From assembly GCF_910592395.1 (NCBI RefSeq), contig NC_088312.1:3348001-3412000 (forward strand): a stretch of 64,000 nt of DNA, read 5' to 3'. The stretch is from Lineus longissimus. Its lineage: Eukaryota > Nemertea > Pilidiophora > Heteronemertea > Lineidae. The translations under genes and the position numbers were made by a program. Within the stretch, counting starts at the first letter, position 1; every line of letters starts with the position of its first letter. Below the pieces are notes generated by a model that did no database searches, had not been told where the DNA came from, and saw nothing but the letters and a program-made list of their open reading frames with translations. Shown here one piece after another: positions 13,313 through 24,879 of the stretch.

Positions 13313-14830
13313 AAGGACGCATGCTGGAATGGAGAGAAAACAATTGTGTGCCAAGTTTGTTCTTTGATTGTGGCATTGATGCTCTCCTCGAGCGGGCATT
13401 CGGCGAGTCAGGAACTTATTAGCAGTACTGCAGCAGCCAGTAGGAGGTTATGTCTCATGTGGGGTGTTTTTCTCACACAGATGTTGAATAAAAGCATTTT
13501 TTATGGTAGAAAAACAACTGTAAAACTTCACTAGTTGATGGGTTTATGATATGTGATAAGGTTCATAATTTTTGCTGAAATATTGTTGGCTTGAAATGTT
13601 AGCTTGCACGTATTTGCAGACTTTAAGTTCTTGTAAACACCGACTACTCTGACTAACTGTTAAATTTAGGCTAGGTTTACTTTACCTTTTCCTTATACAA
13701 GGCAATGTATTGATATCAGTCTATAAGGCTCATATCTGGTCCAAGTATTCAAAACAATACAAGTCTCTACCTTGTTGCAAATGCAATCTTTGTTTTGTTC
13801 TATCTGGGCAATGTCTCCTTCAGTCAAATCCCGTCAATTTGACTTGATCCCAAGGGTGCTTTAATTTTGGTCTTCTTCGGATTGATTGAAGGATTTGTGA
13901 TGGACAAAGGCCTCAATGGATCCATTTCAAATATCTAGTTGGCGGCATTGTGTTCATGGGAGAGCAGTGTAAAATGGAAACCAGGATAGAAATTTAATGA
14001 ATAGGTTGAAGGAGAAGATATGATTTGTTGGTCTGGGTGGACTTCTGAAAACTTACTAAGTTATTGCTTGGCAGCTACCATTAGAAGGCATGCAAATTAA
14101 GATTATGCAAAAAAATCGCGCCTGTAGGTTGGTATTTTAGATGATACAGATTATGCTTTTATGTCAAAACTCATCATGATTTTATTGCATTTGTTCAAAA
14201 GTCACTAGTTGGTGAGGTTTTATGATAACTTGTGGGATGTCGAACTGGTCTTTCAGTTTTGACAGATCTCTAAAGCCTGCTGTTATAATATTTTTCATGA
14301 TTATATGGCACTATTGGAGGAGGGAGTGGCAGGTGTAGATACATGTACATACTTCCTTTATTGAGTCACCTCCTTTTTGTCCTACATTCTAGATAGATAT
14401 AGAAATTCTGCCGATTTCTGATAAGTGTTATACAAAGTGGACAAATACATGTACAACTATAATGTACAGTTGAACCTCTCTACTGAGGACACCCTCGGGA
14501 CTGACAAGTCCTGTCCTTAATAGAGAGGTGTCCTGATTAGAGAGGTCAAATTCAATGAGAACTACCAATTGCGGACCAAAAGAGGTGTCCGCTAAAGGAG
14601 GTTCCACTGTATTACTATTAACATGTAAATATTCAGTTATCTTTAACTTAAAAACTATCATGCCACATAATTTTGGAGAATACTGTAAATTAGTCTGTTA
14701 CAGTTTCACCTAGAGTATACAGCTAATAGCTGTAGCAGATACCTTGAGCTTTGTTCAGCTTTATATCAGGCCATGTAGTTATCTCTGCATATATTTTCAC
14801 AACCATGGAATGTTGTAATAAACGACTACG
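13313..14830 (+). other. TNPO3: TNPO3 3' UTR with polyadenylation signal
   Basis: A long AT-rich stretch without coding structure. AATAAA at 14817-14822 is the best polyadenylation signal. A MITE is inserted at 14467-14609, so it would be part of the transcript if that signal is used. Confidence 0.5.
14467..14609. mobile_element. TA-flanked MITE, copy 1 (pogo/Tigger-like ends)
   Basis: A 143-bp element begins CAGTTGAACCTC and ends GAGGTTCCACTG, a near-perfect terminal inverted repeat, and is flanked by TA on both sides (14465-14466 and 14610-14611). The interior repeats GAGAGGTGTCC-type words. A related copy lies at 27856-28021. TA target sites and CAGT ends fit the Tc1/mariner-pogo group; the exact family is inference. 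It has no coding capacity. Confidence 0.75.
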
Positions 14831-14839
14831 AAAATTTTG

Positions 14840-16122
14840 AAGATATATGGCTGCTTATCGTTCATTCGTTTGGAGAAATAGCCAAGAGAAGGACTATCGT
14901 ACTTTATTCAACTAGAACGAGAACTACTCGCCTTGTTTCCCCGCATTGTGAGTTATTCACCTACATGTACACCTCAGAAATGGTATTGTTTTGGCCACCG
15001 ACATCCCAGGAAAGGAGCCCTGCCAAAGCCGACCTTAAACAGGTGGCACTCTGGCCTGGCCACGAGTGAATGGGCATGATCCAATAGGTTACCTGTAACT
15101 CGTCCTCCTGCATTGCATTACATGCACTAGTAAGAACACACTATCTGGAAAATGGTTTGTCCCGTCTTGAGTAAGGCCTACAGTATCTTTTCTTGCAAGT
15201 AAATTCTGGTTACCCTGGTCTCCCACCAACCAAAGCCATTTATGATGCCTGGTATGATCTACACTTCAATGAATCGCAGTCCAGCTTTGGCCTGATACCC
15301 AGAATATCTGAACTGATCTCCAGCTCTGCAAGTCTCAACCAAAAGCAATTGGAAGACCTTGTCCTGGCTTCCACATTTTAGAACCAGGACCTTGTCCAGG
15401 TCTTCACCTTGTATCACAATCAGAATACCTTGCCCTGGTCTTTTCCTCAATGTAGCACCACCAGAGTTCACCGGAATGTAGTCTTCCCGGATCATCGCTT
15501 TCAGAAGGGTTAACTTAAGTTGTGTAAGGGAGCCATCTGCCAAAGCTAGGACGTTGTCTTTGGTACCCAACGAGTTAATCAAGTTGTAATCATTCACGAC
15601 TCATCATGGCATATCTGCAGGTGTTGTAATTAAACTCGCCATAACGGTTGTCACAACCACGTCATGAATAGGAAGACAGAAACTAAGAAGAACTCAGATC
15701 TGCTAAGTACTGTCTCTTTGATTTATTTGCATCCCTGATTCAGACATCTATTATAGATTGGATACAAAACGGAAAATATATCACAGATTATTATGTTGAA
15801 GACCATACAATTAATAAACCCTCTTGGTAAGTCACCTGGATGTACTGATCTATTCTAACAGTAAATTTTCAAAACTAACAGAGGTAACTAATGTGACTAT
15901 GGTTATTTAGAAGGCAGCTTATACAGGTGAACACTGTGCCTGCTCAATTAACCTAGCATGCATCAAGGGCAATTATTAAACGCATGGTTTTTCTTCAACA
16001 GATTGGTATATCAAGACTGGCAAGAAATGAATAACACAATTTACATTCACGATGACAGTGTAAATGATCTGTAAATGATTATGTTCGCGTGGAAAGTATT
16101 TGAACAATAAAAAAAATACATA
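14840..16122. other. Intergenic region, no gene recognised
   Basis: Non-repetitive sequence between TNPO3 and the next element. Opposed open frames overlap at 15193-15381 (plus) and 15259-15597 (minus, 112 residues). Neither has a recognisable motif or convincing splice partners, and the segment contains short CCTTGTCC(T/A)GG-like repeats, so I do not call a gene. Confidence 0.5.
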
Positions 16123-16584
16123 CCGTATTTTCCGGCGTATGACCCGCGGCTTTTTGCCCTCAAACAGGCCCAAAAAGTGGGGGTGCGGGTAATACAAAGG
16201 TGCGGGTCTTGCGTGGATTCTGAGAGGGATAAGCCCCAACCCCAAAGAAAAAAAGGGGACCAAACTGGTTACTTGATAAGGATTTATGTCCATCGTTTTC
16301 GCATTGTTTTCAACCAATATTTCCGCCATGATCGCATAGTTTGTGATGTCTCCGCTAGGGAAAGTAGTTACGGCCATGCTGGAATTGATCCACTTTGGTT
16401 AACAATTAAAAAAAACATGGCGGTTCTAGGATGTCAACATCAATGAATGGCTTACTATTTTTGGAGAATGCGGGTCTTGGAGCAGTGCGGGTCATAATCA
16501 GGTGCGGGTCTTGCGTGGCTTTAGGTAATGGTCAAAGGGGGTGCGGGTCATAGGGCAGTGCGGGGGATAATCCGGAAAATACGG
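16123..16584. mobile_element. MITE with 13-bp terminal inverted repeats
   Basis: A 462-bp element bounded by a perfect inverted repeat, CCGTATTTTCCGG at 16123-16135 and its complement at 16572-16584, flanked by TA on each side. Near both ends the words GTGCGGGTC and GCGGGTCATA recur many times, giving subterminal repeats of the sort transposases bind. No transposase frame is present. Similar CCGTATTTTCCGG ends occur in DNA transposons of many animals, but I do not assign a superfamily. Confidence 0.8.
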
Positions 16585-17498
16585 TATATGAAAATACAGT
16601 CTCACCACACTATGGGAATTCTGTTTGAGCATGAACTATTTGTAAAGACATATGTATAAATTGAACAACACATCTTATTACACTTGAAAGTTGAATACTG
16701 GGCATATTTATACACACATATATCTCAGAATTTGACCCAAAAAAACAAAATTATGTCACATAGCCTATTTCATGACCAGTGACTTGTCTTTGGTTTAAAA
16801 ACAAAAAAGGTAAACTTTGGCGATTATTTACACACATATTTACATATGTACAGAATATAAATATAAATAAACATCAAGAGACTGCAAAGTGCTTCCCCAA
16901 AAAGGGATAAGAACCTTTCAAAACAGAAGATCATCATCGGACGGATAACTGAATTTCCTGCTTCTATGTCTTAACAATTATCATTCAAAACATAAAATAT
17001 ATACTTAATACTTAAACTATTTTATTCCTGATTTTGGCAATAAAAAGTATAACTGGATGGAGAATAACATGGAAAAAGAGTGAAAACTAAAGAAAAAGTT
17101 ATAAAAAGAGTATCGTTATGAAAGACATAATATTTGGTACAGAAATTTCTTGTTGTGCATGTAAATCACATCTATAATACAAACAATTTCTTAAAATGTA
17201 TAAATACAGATCTTGTTCTAAGATAATATCAATATAGTATCATTTCTATCACGTGAGCCTCAAGATATATGAGCATGAATTGAACAGCATAGGCATTTCA
17301 AACCTATATCCAGAACGGACACCTCGACTCCAAACCTATTGAATTGTGTAATTCTCAAAAGTGACTAAATACATGCATACATGTATGGCTCGAGAAGTCA
17401 ATCAGGATGCAGAATTCTGAAAGCTAGCGTCGTAATCAGTTTCAAATGACACAAAGAAATAAGTTCTACACTGAAGTTACCTGCAACACGGCTTTGTG
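16585..17498 (-). other. Probable 3' UTR of the STAND-TPR gene
   Basis: Very AT-rich sequence past the stop codon at 17499-17501 of the minus-strand gene. TTTATT at 17021-17026 (AATAAA on the minus strand) is a candidate polyadenylation signal about 475 bp after the stop. No coding structure is visible. Confidence 0.45.
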
Positions 17499-20400
17499 TT
17501 ACGCGTCAGGAACATCATCTCCTCTTTCTAGCGCCATCCGTCGATACGCTGGCTCCTGTAAAATGTGCTTTGCTCGGGACGTCTTGATGTGGTCATCCCC
17601 AAACACTTCTCGCATAACTCTGTAGTTGTTTGAAAAGAATTCATATGCCTTGTTGTAGTTTCCTGTTTCTTCCCAGTAGATACCCGTATTGATGTAGAGG
17701 CGTCCAGTTAGTACGCTGTACTCCCCGTAAACTTCCTTGCTCAATGCCATTGCCTCTTCATACAACTAAAATAAAAAGTTCAAAGCAAATTTTTCCAACT
17801 GAAAAACTTGAAAAATATCAGCTGTTCAGAGGCAAAATATTCTAGAAGTGATCAGTTTGGGATCGAATTTAGGGTCCTTAATATAGAGGGTGACCTCCTA
17901 AAGATCCATTGAGATTGACTAACTTACCCTTCTTTGCTCTGAGTTGGGAGTGCCTTGCAGTATGGCTTCAGTCATGAGGCACTCTGCCACCATCCCCCGT
18001 TCAGACAGCTGGAATTAAAAGACAAAATCCATCAAGATTCTTGGCCGACTTTAGGCAGGAGCGCCTGCTGTGCAGCCCAAGAAACATGTTATTTGTCTGA
18101 AATGGACAAAAACAAAGACAGATGCTTCTCACTGACATACTCGCAGTTGTTCTATTCTGCAGACTATCCTCCCCAATTCAAAGTCCCATTGCTTGACAGA
18201 CCAGCACTTCAACTTCTGAGCTACATGTGTATATACTTTTCCAAGACTGGCCTTACCTCAGTGAATATTTCCTTTGCTTCACTGATGGCATCTTTCCCTT
18301 CCTGCCTGGCTATGGCAGGGCTCTTGCTTGCGTCACCACCACACAATGCAAATGATGAAGATGTAAAGCCAAGCTGAATCAAATGCTTCCCCAACAGGAA
18401 CTGCAACAAAGTTGATACATTTAGTTTCATGGTGTAAGAGTATATGTTCAGCGCCTTCAGACCTGGTCAGAGGATCTGAAACCCCAGGCTGAACTATAAT
18501 GAAAGAGGAGGCTGGCTAAGAACTGCTGCCTAACATCTCACGTTTTCTCAGAATTGACTGTTCAATCTTCAATGATCAACCCACATTTGGATCCCAACCT
18601 GTAATATCTAATATCTAGAAAATGACACAAATGCACGAAGGAATGGACACATGACATTGGTCTGACCTTGTGATGCTTCCCAGGAAGCTGCCTCCTCAAG
18701 TCTATTGTCTTCTTGTTATACTCCAGACACCGTTTCTCCTCCGGTATCTGGCTCCGCGTCATGAACTCATTCAATTTGACAATCTATAAAGAATAGAGTG
18801 GAAAAGTGCTATTGAGACAGTGACCCTGGGGTTATTACCTTGTGATCTTTTCCTTGCAACTGTCGTCGGAGTTCGATGGTTTTCTTTGCATAGTCTATTA
18901 CCCTTTTCTCTTCTGGTACCATACTGCGATACATGAACTCATGCAGTTTGAGTAGCTGCAGAAAATATGGGATTCATTCAAAAGGTATCATTTCAAGCAA
19001 ACAAACAACATTGTAGGGAAAAGACTGACCTTGCTGAAGACCTAGTTGAAATTCCTGTCACATAGTCATCAAAACGCTAAATTAAAGCAATGCCAAAGTT
19101 CCAATTCACAAAATCTCTAAATAATTGCTGAAGTATTTCCATGTGTACAGTCCTTTTTGCACAATTTGTTCCTCATTAGTGAAAAAAACTTACAGAATCC
19201 CAGAGCTTAGTGAGCAGGTAGTAGATCTCTACATGCACCTCAATCTTTCCTTCAAATTCCGGATCCTCCTCAATCATCTTTTCACACTTCAATGCAAGTT
19301 CTTTGCAGCCGTCATACTGGCCTTCTTGTTGCCTGCAAAGTGGTTTAAAAGAGCGACATCACTTTGTTTGCCCTCTTACCAAATTCACAAGTGTCAGATC
19401 AAGTTTCCCAATTCAGAAACACATTGATCAAATGAAACTTTCCAAGTATCAAATGTAGACTTACAAGATTGTTGCAACTTTCTCCATCCTCATCAGTAAC
19501 TGCTCCTTGGTTACATCAGGATCATTTTCCATGTTCTTCAGCTTCGCCATGTAACACTCTTCCATCCTCTTGCCTCCACCGATCTGAAAGTTAATATGGG
19601 ATATTCATCTAAGATATTTGATGAGTGAAGAGCAGAACACATGACATAAAGTTTACTTATGTCCTTATGCGCTCAAACAAGTTAAAGCCCTCGAAATACA
19701 CTTTTTTTTTACTAACCTTTCTCCAATAGAAGAACAGGGTGGTGCTGAAGTCCTTTTTATAAAGCCTGTCCATGACCTCCCACTTTGAGAGGAATTCCAC
19801 CAGCGTATCCTCGTCTTTCAGACGCAGCAGAAGGTTAGGATATTCTTCCACCTTTCTGTCCCAGTCGTCGGAATATTTGAAGAAATCAGCAAGGATTCTG
19901 GCCCAGAGGTTATAGATGTCCACATCACCGTCAGGGTTATTCGTGGTCATTTTGAAGTACCTTAAAGAGAGCATCAACAGAATTGTGGTAGTTGTATTCG
20001 ACATTAAGGATTCGACAACAACTCTCAGTGGGGGGTGTGACAGGGAAACAGACACGATACAGGATTTATAACATAATAGTAACTGAAAGTAAGACATTTG
20101 ACACACAGGGTACTCACTTTCTTCTGACAGCCTTGCTAAGAGTCCTATGATAGAAATCCAACCGTCCTTCACCACTGTCGCCATATGGGCGTAAAAACTG
20201 GCAAAGATGGCGATAAACTGATGCCCACTTGAACGCTGGTAACTGCTCATCGAATGGATTCTTCTCCTTCTCGGATGACTCCTTTTCTCCTTTTTCTTTT
20301 TGACCATTTTGGCCATTCATGCGGGTGTTCATGATGTTTTCAATACCGTCTAGCAGATATAGTAACTCCCCCTCCAAGAGACCTTTTGTTGAGACTTCGA

Positions 20401-23400
20401 GGAGGCATAATGTAGCGGTGATGAGTTTTCCCCCTTGTTCATTCTCGAGGCGACTGAGAACTTGACTGAGTAAGCTGAAACACATCGCAAAGAAACAAAC
20501 AGTCAATTAAGACAAATGTGAGAATGACAAATCAGATTACTTTTTATCCATGTTCTGTCCTACTGTGGAAATATACGTGGTGGATATTTAAATGCCACAG
20601 TCGCCTTTCAAAACTGGTTGAAAAGAACCCGCACTTACTCCAGTAGATCATCAGGAAAGCTGTTGATTTTGTCCAGGATGCCCTTGTAGTCACCATGCAT
20701 CCTCAGCTCCTCACAAGCAATGGAGAGCCAGAGAGGGTTTGCTGACGATTCCTTCCCAAGGAAACCAATCATCTGATCAAGGTCGAGACGCTTGTTATAC
20801 ATTCCAAGGTACTCTGTCACAATTTCCTGAAGGGGAGTAAAAAGAATTTAAAATATCAGCATATCGCATTTTGGTTTATTCTGTTGTATTCACATTTTCT
20901 GGGTTCAGATGCAGGTTTCAAATCACTATCATGGTCTGATCAACTCGATCAACTCATGCAGTGACTCTGCCGTGAAATCATAGGTGAAACGGGTCTAACT
21001 GCAAAACAAACCCCTCAACTCAGAGGAAGCAGATGATGGTGTATTCTGAAACGAATATAGTTTGGATTTGCTGCTTATTCAATTGATTCTGGGACGTTGT
21101 AATGAACCTGAATCTGGTTTACATTCTGAAGGATATTCAAAACATGTACCTTCCGAGTTTTCAGATCGAGGGGTGGTGCATAAATTTCCTTTGCCTTGCT
21201 TTCCCTTGCTTTGAGATTGACATGTTGGGGTGTTTCGTTTATCATGCTCATAATGATGCGTACATTTGGAGCCAGTTTCCGTGGCAACCAGGTCATGACC
21301 TGAGCAATAGGATTTTCATCCAGCTGAAAGTCAATTAGTATATCATAAATAAATGCAATTCCTCCAGTGAAATCACTCAATACGGTACCTGTGTAAGACT
21401 GATTATTAATAAATTTCAAATTAAATATCATAGTATTGCTTATACAACAAAACTATCACAATAGTATTGTTACCTGATTGAGGGCATCTATGAGTATGAC
21501 AACAGGTTTGGTGTTGGTGTTTGCCAGGATACTGCAACAGAACTGTGCTGTAGCCTCAAGGTCAGTTGGCATGTTGGCTTCCTGCAATTATAGATTCATG
21601 TTGTCAGTATAACTTTCCAAGACAGGAGGGGATTTTTGAAAATGTCCTGTTGAGAATCATGTTGAGTAAGGTGACAAGGACAGCAGGCAAATGGCAAAAT
21701 CACTCTTTTGCCCATCCTGAGGCAAAACTGAAAACACATGGCCCAGTGACACCAGGGTATGGGGGGGGGGGGATTAGCCTTATTGTCCCTCCTAGCTACA
21801 GTACTGCTCACTGGGGCTAGCTATCAAGCACAATGGTGAATGAGCTGTAAAAAGTTGTAGTAGTACTTCAACAAAACGTGACAGTAAAACTTACGTTGAG
21901 GACATCAATTTCCTTCATCATTCTCTTCAAAAGCATCTCGAGATCTGTGGAACCAGGCACAGCTCCAACAAAATGGTAAAACACATGCCAGCCAGTTTTA
22001 CCACCACTGAAAAAGGAATCAGAAATAAAAACTTCTATTCTGGCATTGAAAAGTACAGTAAGTTTTCTATTAGAATGCCAAAACGAAAATCCATCCACAT
22101 ACCCTGGTATCCTATTCTTAAGAGCTCTGTCAACTGTGTCATCTGCTACTTTGGCCATGATGCTGGACTTCCCAGTCCCTGGACCACCCAGTATTAACAT
22201 TGGCACATCTGTGTCTGGTGCATCTATGTAATCAGAGATCTGAAAAGGAAGGGAATTGAAATCAAGGGGAAGGGAAATTTATGTCAAAAGACCTGACCCC
22301 CTCCATGGCCGTGACATGGGGAGGCTGTAGATCTGTCAATACATATGTCAACAATCTCGAAATTGAATACAGGAGAATTCTCACCTTCTCTAGTATCTCT
22401 GTTCTACCAAAGACATTTTGGCATCTTTGTTTCATGAACGAATCGTGGGCTTCCTTGGAAATAAAGTACGGATCGTTGGCTGTCCCTTCATCCAGAGGAT
22501 ACTGGATTGATATACGTTCCTTGAAGAACTCAAAGATCTGCAATATTGAAACAGTTTGAGTTTACCATGTGATGAAAGTTCAGGGACGCAATGTTTTCCG
22601 AAGGAGCAGTGATTGGCAAGTGGACCGTACTCATCAGAGACAGGTCAGACTAACCAATTCTTTATTCTGTTTCAAAACTTACCCTGTTTCTGAAGTTCGT
22701 GTCCAAAGTCAACTGGATCTTGTTTGCACTGAATCCCTGATACATGCAGCCATATCTGACAAGGCGATTCGGCTGAAATTTAAGATATTTGGTCCTTAGT
22801 AATAGTTGTGATAGTTGATGTCAACTTTGAGAAATATAGATCCACCTTCTTGACGCTGACGTGGTATAAGTTTCAGTTTTCTTCAGAGGTATATGAGTGA
22901 GTAAGATCATGAAGTGCATTTCATAACACAAGATTATCAGAATTAAAGTGTTACAACCACCTATAAGTATTACTTCAAAGCAAAGTTTGTTGTAATAGGT
23001 TTTTGCTGTTACAGAATAAATATGCATCACTCACCGGGAAGCGCGACTCAAGCATGTTCCTAAGTACAGAAATCTTTTCAGCAGCAATTGGGTTCTCGTC
23101 CATGAACACATTACGATGTTTGGCCGGGACTGTCTCCAAGAAAGTGTCATCTCTGAGCATGAATATGGCTGAAAGGAGACATCAATGATAAAAGTTGACA
23201 AGGATAATACGTGCTGACTATTGTGAAGGAATTGCCACCAGACGTGCACCCTTTTAGAGGCAGTGAATATCCCTATAGGTTCTAGAGTGCTGCGACCTCT
23301 GATTCTTGACACAGGCACTCAGATGACCACCGCAAACACAAAAGTTTTGCTGCATGCGATCATGATTGCAGGCCACACTGATTGAAATAGCTCATTTGCA

Positions 23401-24879
23401 AGGCAATAAACTTACAGTTTGGATTGTCTTTCCGGTAAGCTCCGTGGACTATCTCCATTTCTGTTACCGACAGACCAAACACCCACTGGTACTCATCAAC
23501 AAGGTTCTGTGGAATCTCTCCGGGCAGCGGGATCCATCCGATCCTCTCACTAAAAAAAAAGAACTCAGACTGGCTAACCGTGTTGTCACATGTATTTTCT
23601 GTTGTTTGATATAATCGATTTGAAAACTTTGGTGAATTACATATCACTAGAAATGATTCTCTACCAACCTTGTCATATTCAAGAAGAATGGCTTCACGTT
23701 ATCGGCATAACATCTGTCAATTTCACCGAGACATGTTCTGAGGGTCAACTCTGAGGTCGAATCTTTTGGTATACCCTAAAGCAGAAACAAAATTGGTGTG
23801 GTTATAAGTTGGTTGATGTCTTGAAGTCAATAACACTACATTGCTATGTACAGCATTAACAATTTAAGCTGGAATACATGAACATAATTGATTTATGTCA
23901 TAAATTCCTTTGGTTGCTGACCCTACCGCCATGCAACACATACAGTGAAGAAATTAATTAATAATCACATTAGTTCCATCAACAGAATAGGGGTTGTGTA
24001 TGCAAATGTATACTGACTAGCAGTACATGTAGTAAGAGTACGGAGTTACCTACCCATCTAAGATCACATTCAACCAAGTGGATTCTTCTTTTTTGACACC
24101 AAACCCGAAGGTCAGGGAAAATCTGTAATGAAAATTCACATCATTATGTCCACAAATACAAAGAGATTTGATTGGTGAAGTCTGCGATCTGACAAAAGAC
24201 AGACGATTCAGGTTGGAGTTATACAATACACTGGGCTAACATGGTCATCTTGGCATCATATAACCTTGGTTTCAGTCCTAATCAACCGTAATTATACTAA
24301 GTAGAGTTTTCATGTATACACATCATCAGATTTCCTAACAGGTAAGTCTGTCTCACCTCTTTGACTAGAATCTCTCTCTCATGATGAAAATCCTTGAAGG
24401 TTGATGAGACAAATACCCGCACAGTCTTCCATCCAGAACGTTTAACAACAAGATCTTTCAAAGGAAGCTTTTGGCCTTTGTATTCCATATCTTCACAAAC
24501 GGCAAACCTAGAATAAGGATGTTTTACAAAATGAACTTTCTGCAATTCAGAACTAAAAGCAGGCATCGAGGTTTCTTAAATGATGGATCACACTTGAAAT
24601 TGGGAAAAGGGTACTAACTTCACCAAGTCAATTTGTAAATCCTTACCAAGCGTCTTCTGGTGTTTTCAAAATGGAGCCTCCACCAGCCCCATAGGCTACA
24701 CCATGATGACTCAATCCAGCAGGAATTGTTATAATCTGAGCTCCACCATGGGATTCAGTAGTTTTTGAGTCTGCAAACTTTATCGGGTCAGTTTGAACGC
24801 CTATAACTTTGAAGTCTCTCTTGATTCCGAATGTATTTTGAGGAGGTATAGCTGCTGTTGCTGAAGCCCCACAACCCAT
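17499..24879 (-). CDS. DUF4062 / STAND (NACHT-like) NTPase / TPR protein, nephrocystin-3-like architecture
   Basis: Twenty-two minus-strand coding exons: 24879-24647, 24507-24357, 24122-24054, 23775-23669, 23549-23416, 23168-23035, 22772-22683, 22537-22385, 22239-22103, 22006-21895, 21581-21474, 21323-21150, 20826-20639, 20474-20118, 19960-19717, 19583-19465, 19332-19194, 18955-18839, 18783-18667, 18400-18257, 18008-17928, 17765-17499. Using one of the two homologous 117-nt exons gives 1085 residues, both give 1124. The start MGCGAS has Gly2 and Cys3, a pattern for N-myristoylation plus palmitoylation, so membrane attachment is likely. Residues about 110-210 are DUF4062-like (VRVFVSSTFKDFHHERE, then CDLRWG). 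Walker A GGPGTGKSS is near residue 375; a Walker B-like VVILIDALNQ is near 470. The C-terminal third has TPR-like helices ending in YINTGIYWEETGNYNKAYEF. The domain order resembles nephrocystin-3-like and TTC41-like proteins; one-to-one orthology to NPHP3 is not shown. The specific role is unknown. Confidence 0.85.
18667..18783 (-). other. Duplicated alternative exon, copy A (downstream in transcript)
   Basis: A 117-nt, phase 0-0 exon with acceptor TATAG and donor AAG/GTCAGA. Its 39 residues include NEFMTRSQIPEEKR and KKTIDLRRQLPGKHHK. It has the same length and phase as copy B, so either exon, or both, keep the frame. Confidence 0.85.
18839..18955 (-). other. Duplicated alternative exon, copy B (upstream in transcript)
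   Basis: A 117-nt, phase 0-0 exon of the STAND-TPR gene with acceptor TGCAG and donor AAG/GTAATA. Its 39 residues include HEFMYRSMVPEEKR and KKTIELRRQLQGKDHK. It is 26/39 identical to the next exon and only 55 nt away from it. Confidence 0.85.

Noticed and set aside
15259-15597. A 112-residue minus-strand open frame (and an overlapping 62-residue plus frame).
   Set aside because: No recognisable motif, no splice partners, overlapping frames on both strands and local repeat words; chance or decayed sequence is as likely as a gene.
16177-16446. An 89-residue plus frame (and a longer minus frame) in the MITE.
   Set aside because: They lie inside the non-coding transposon with repeated GCGGGTC words and show no transposase features.
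21761-21772. A run of twelve G bases in an intron of the STAND-TPR gene.
   Set aside because: Simple homopolymer without further structure; of no interest beyond sequencing accuracy.
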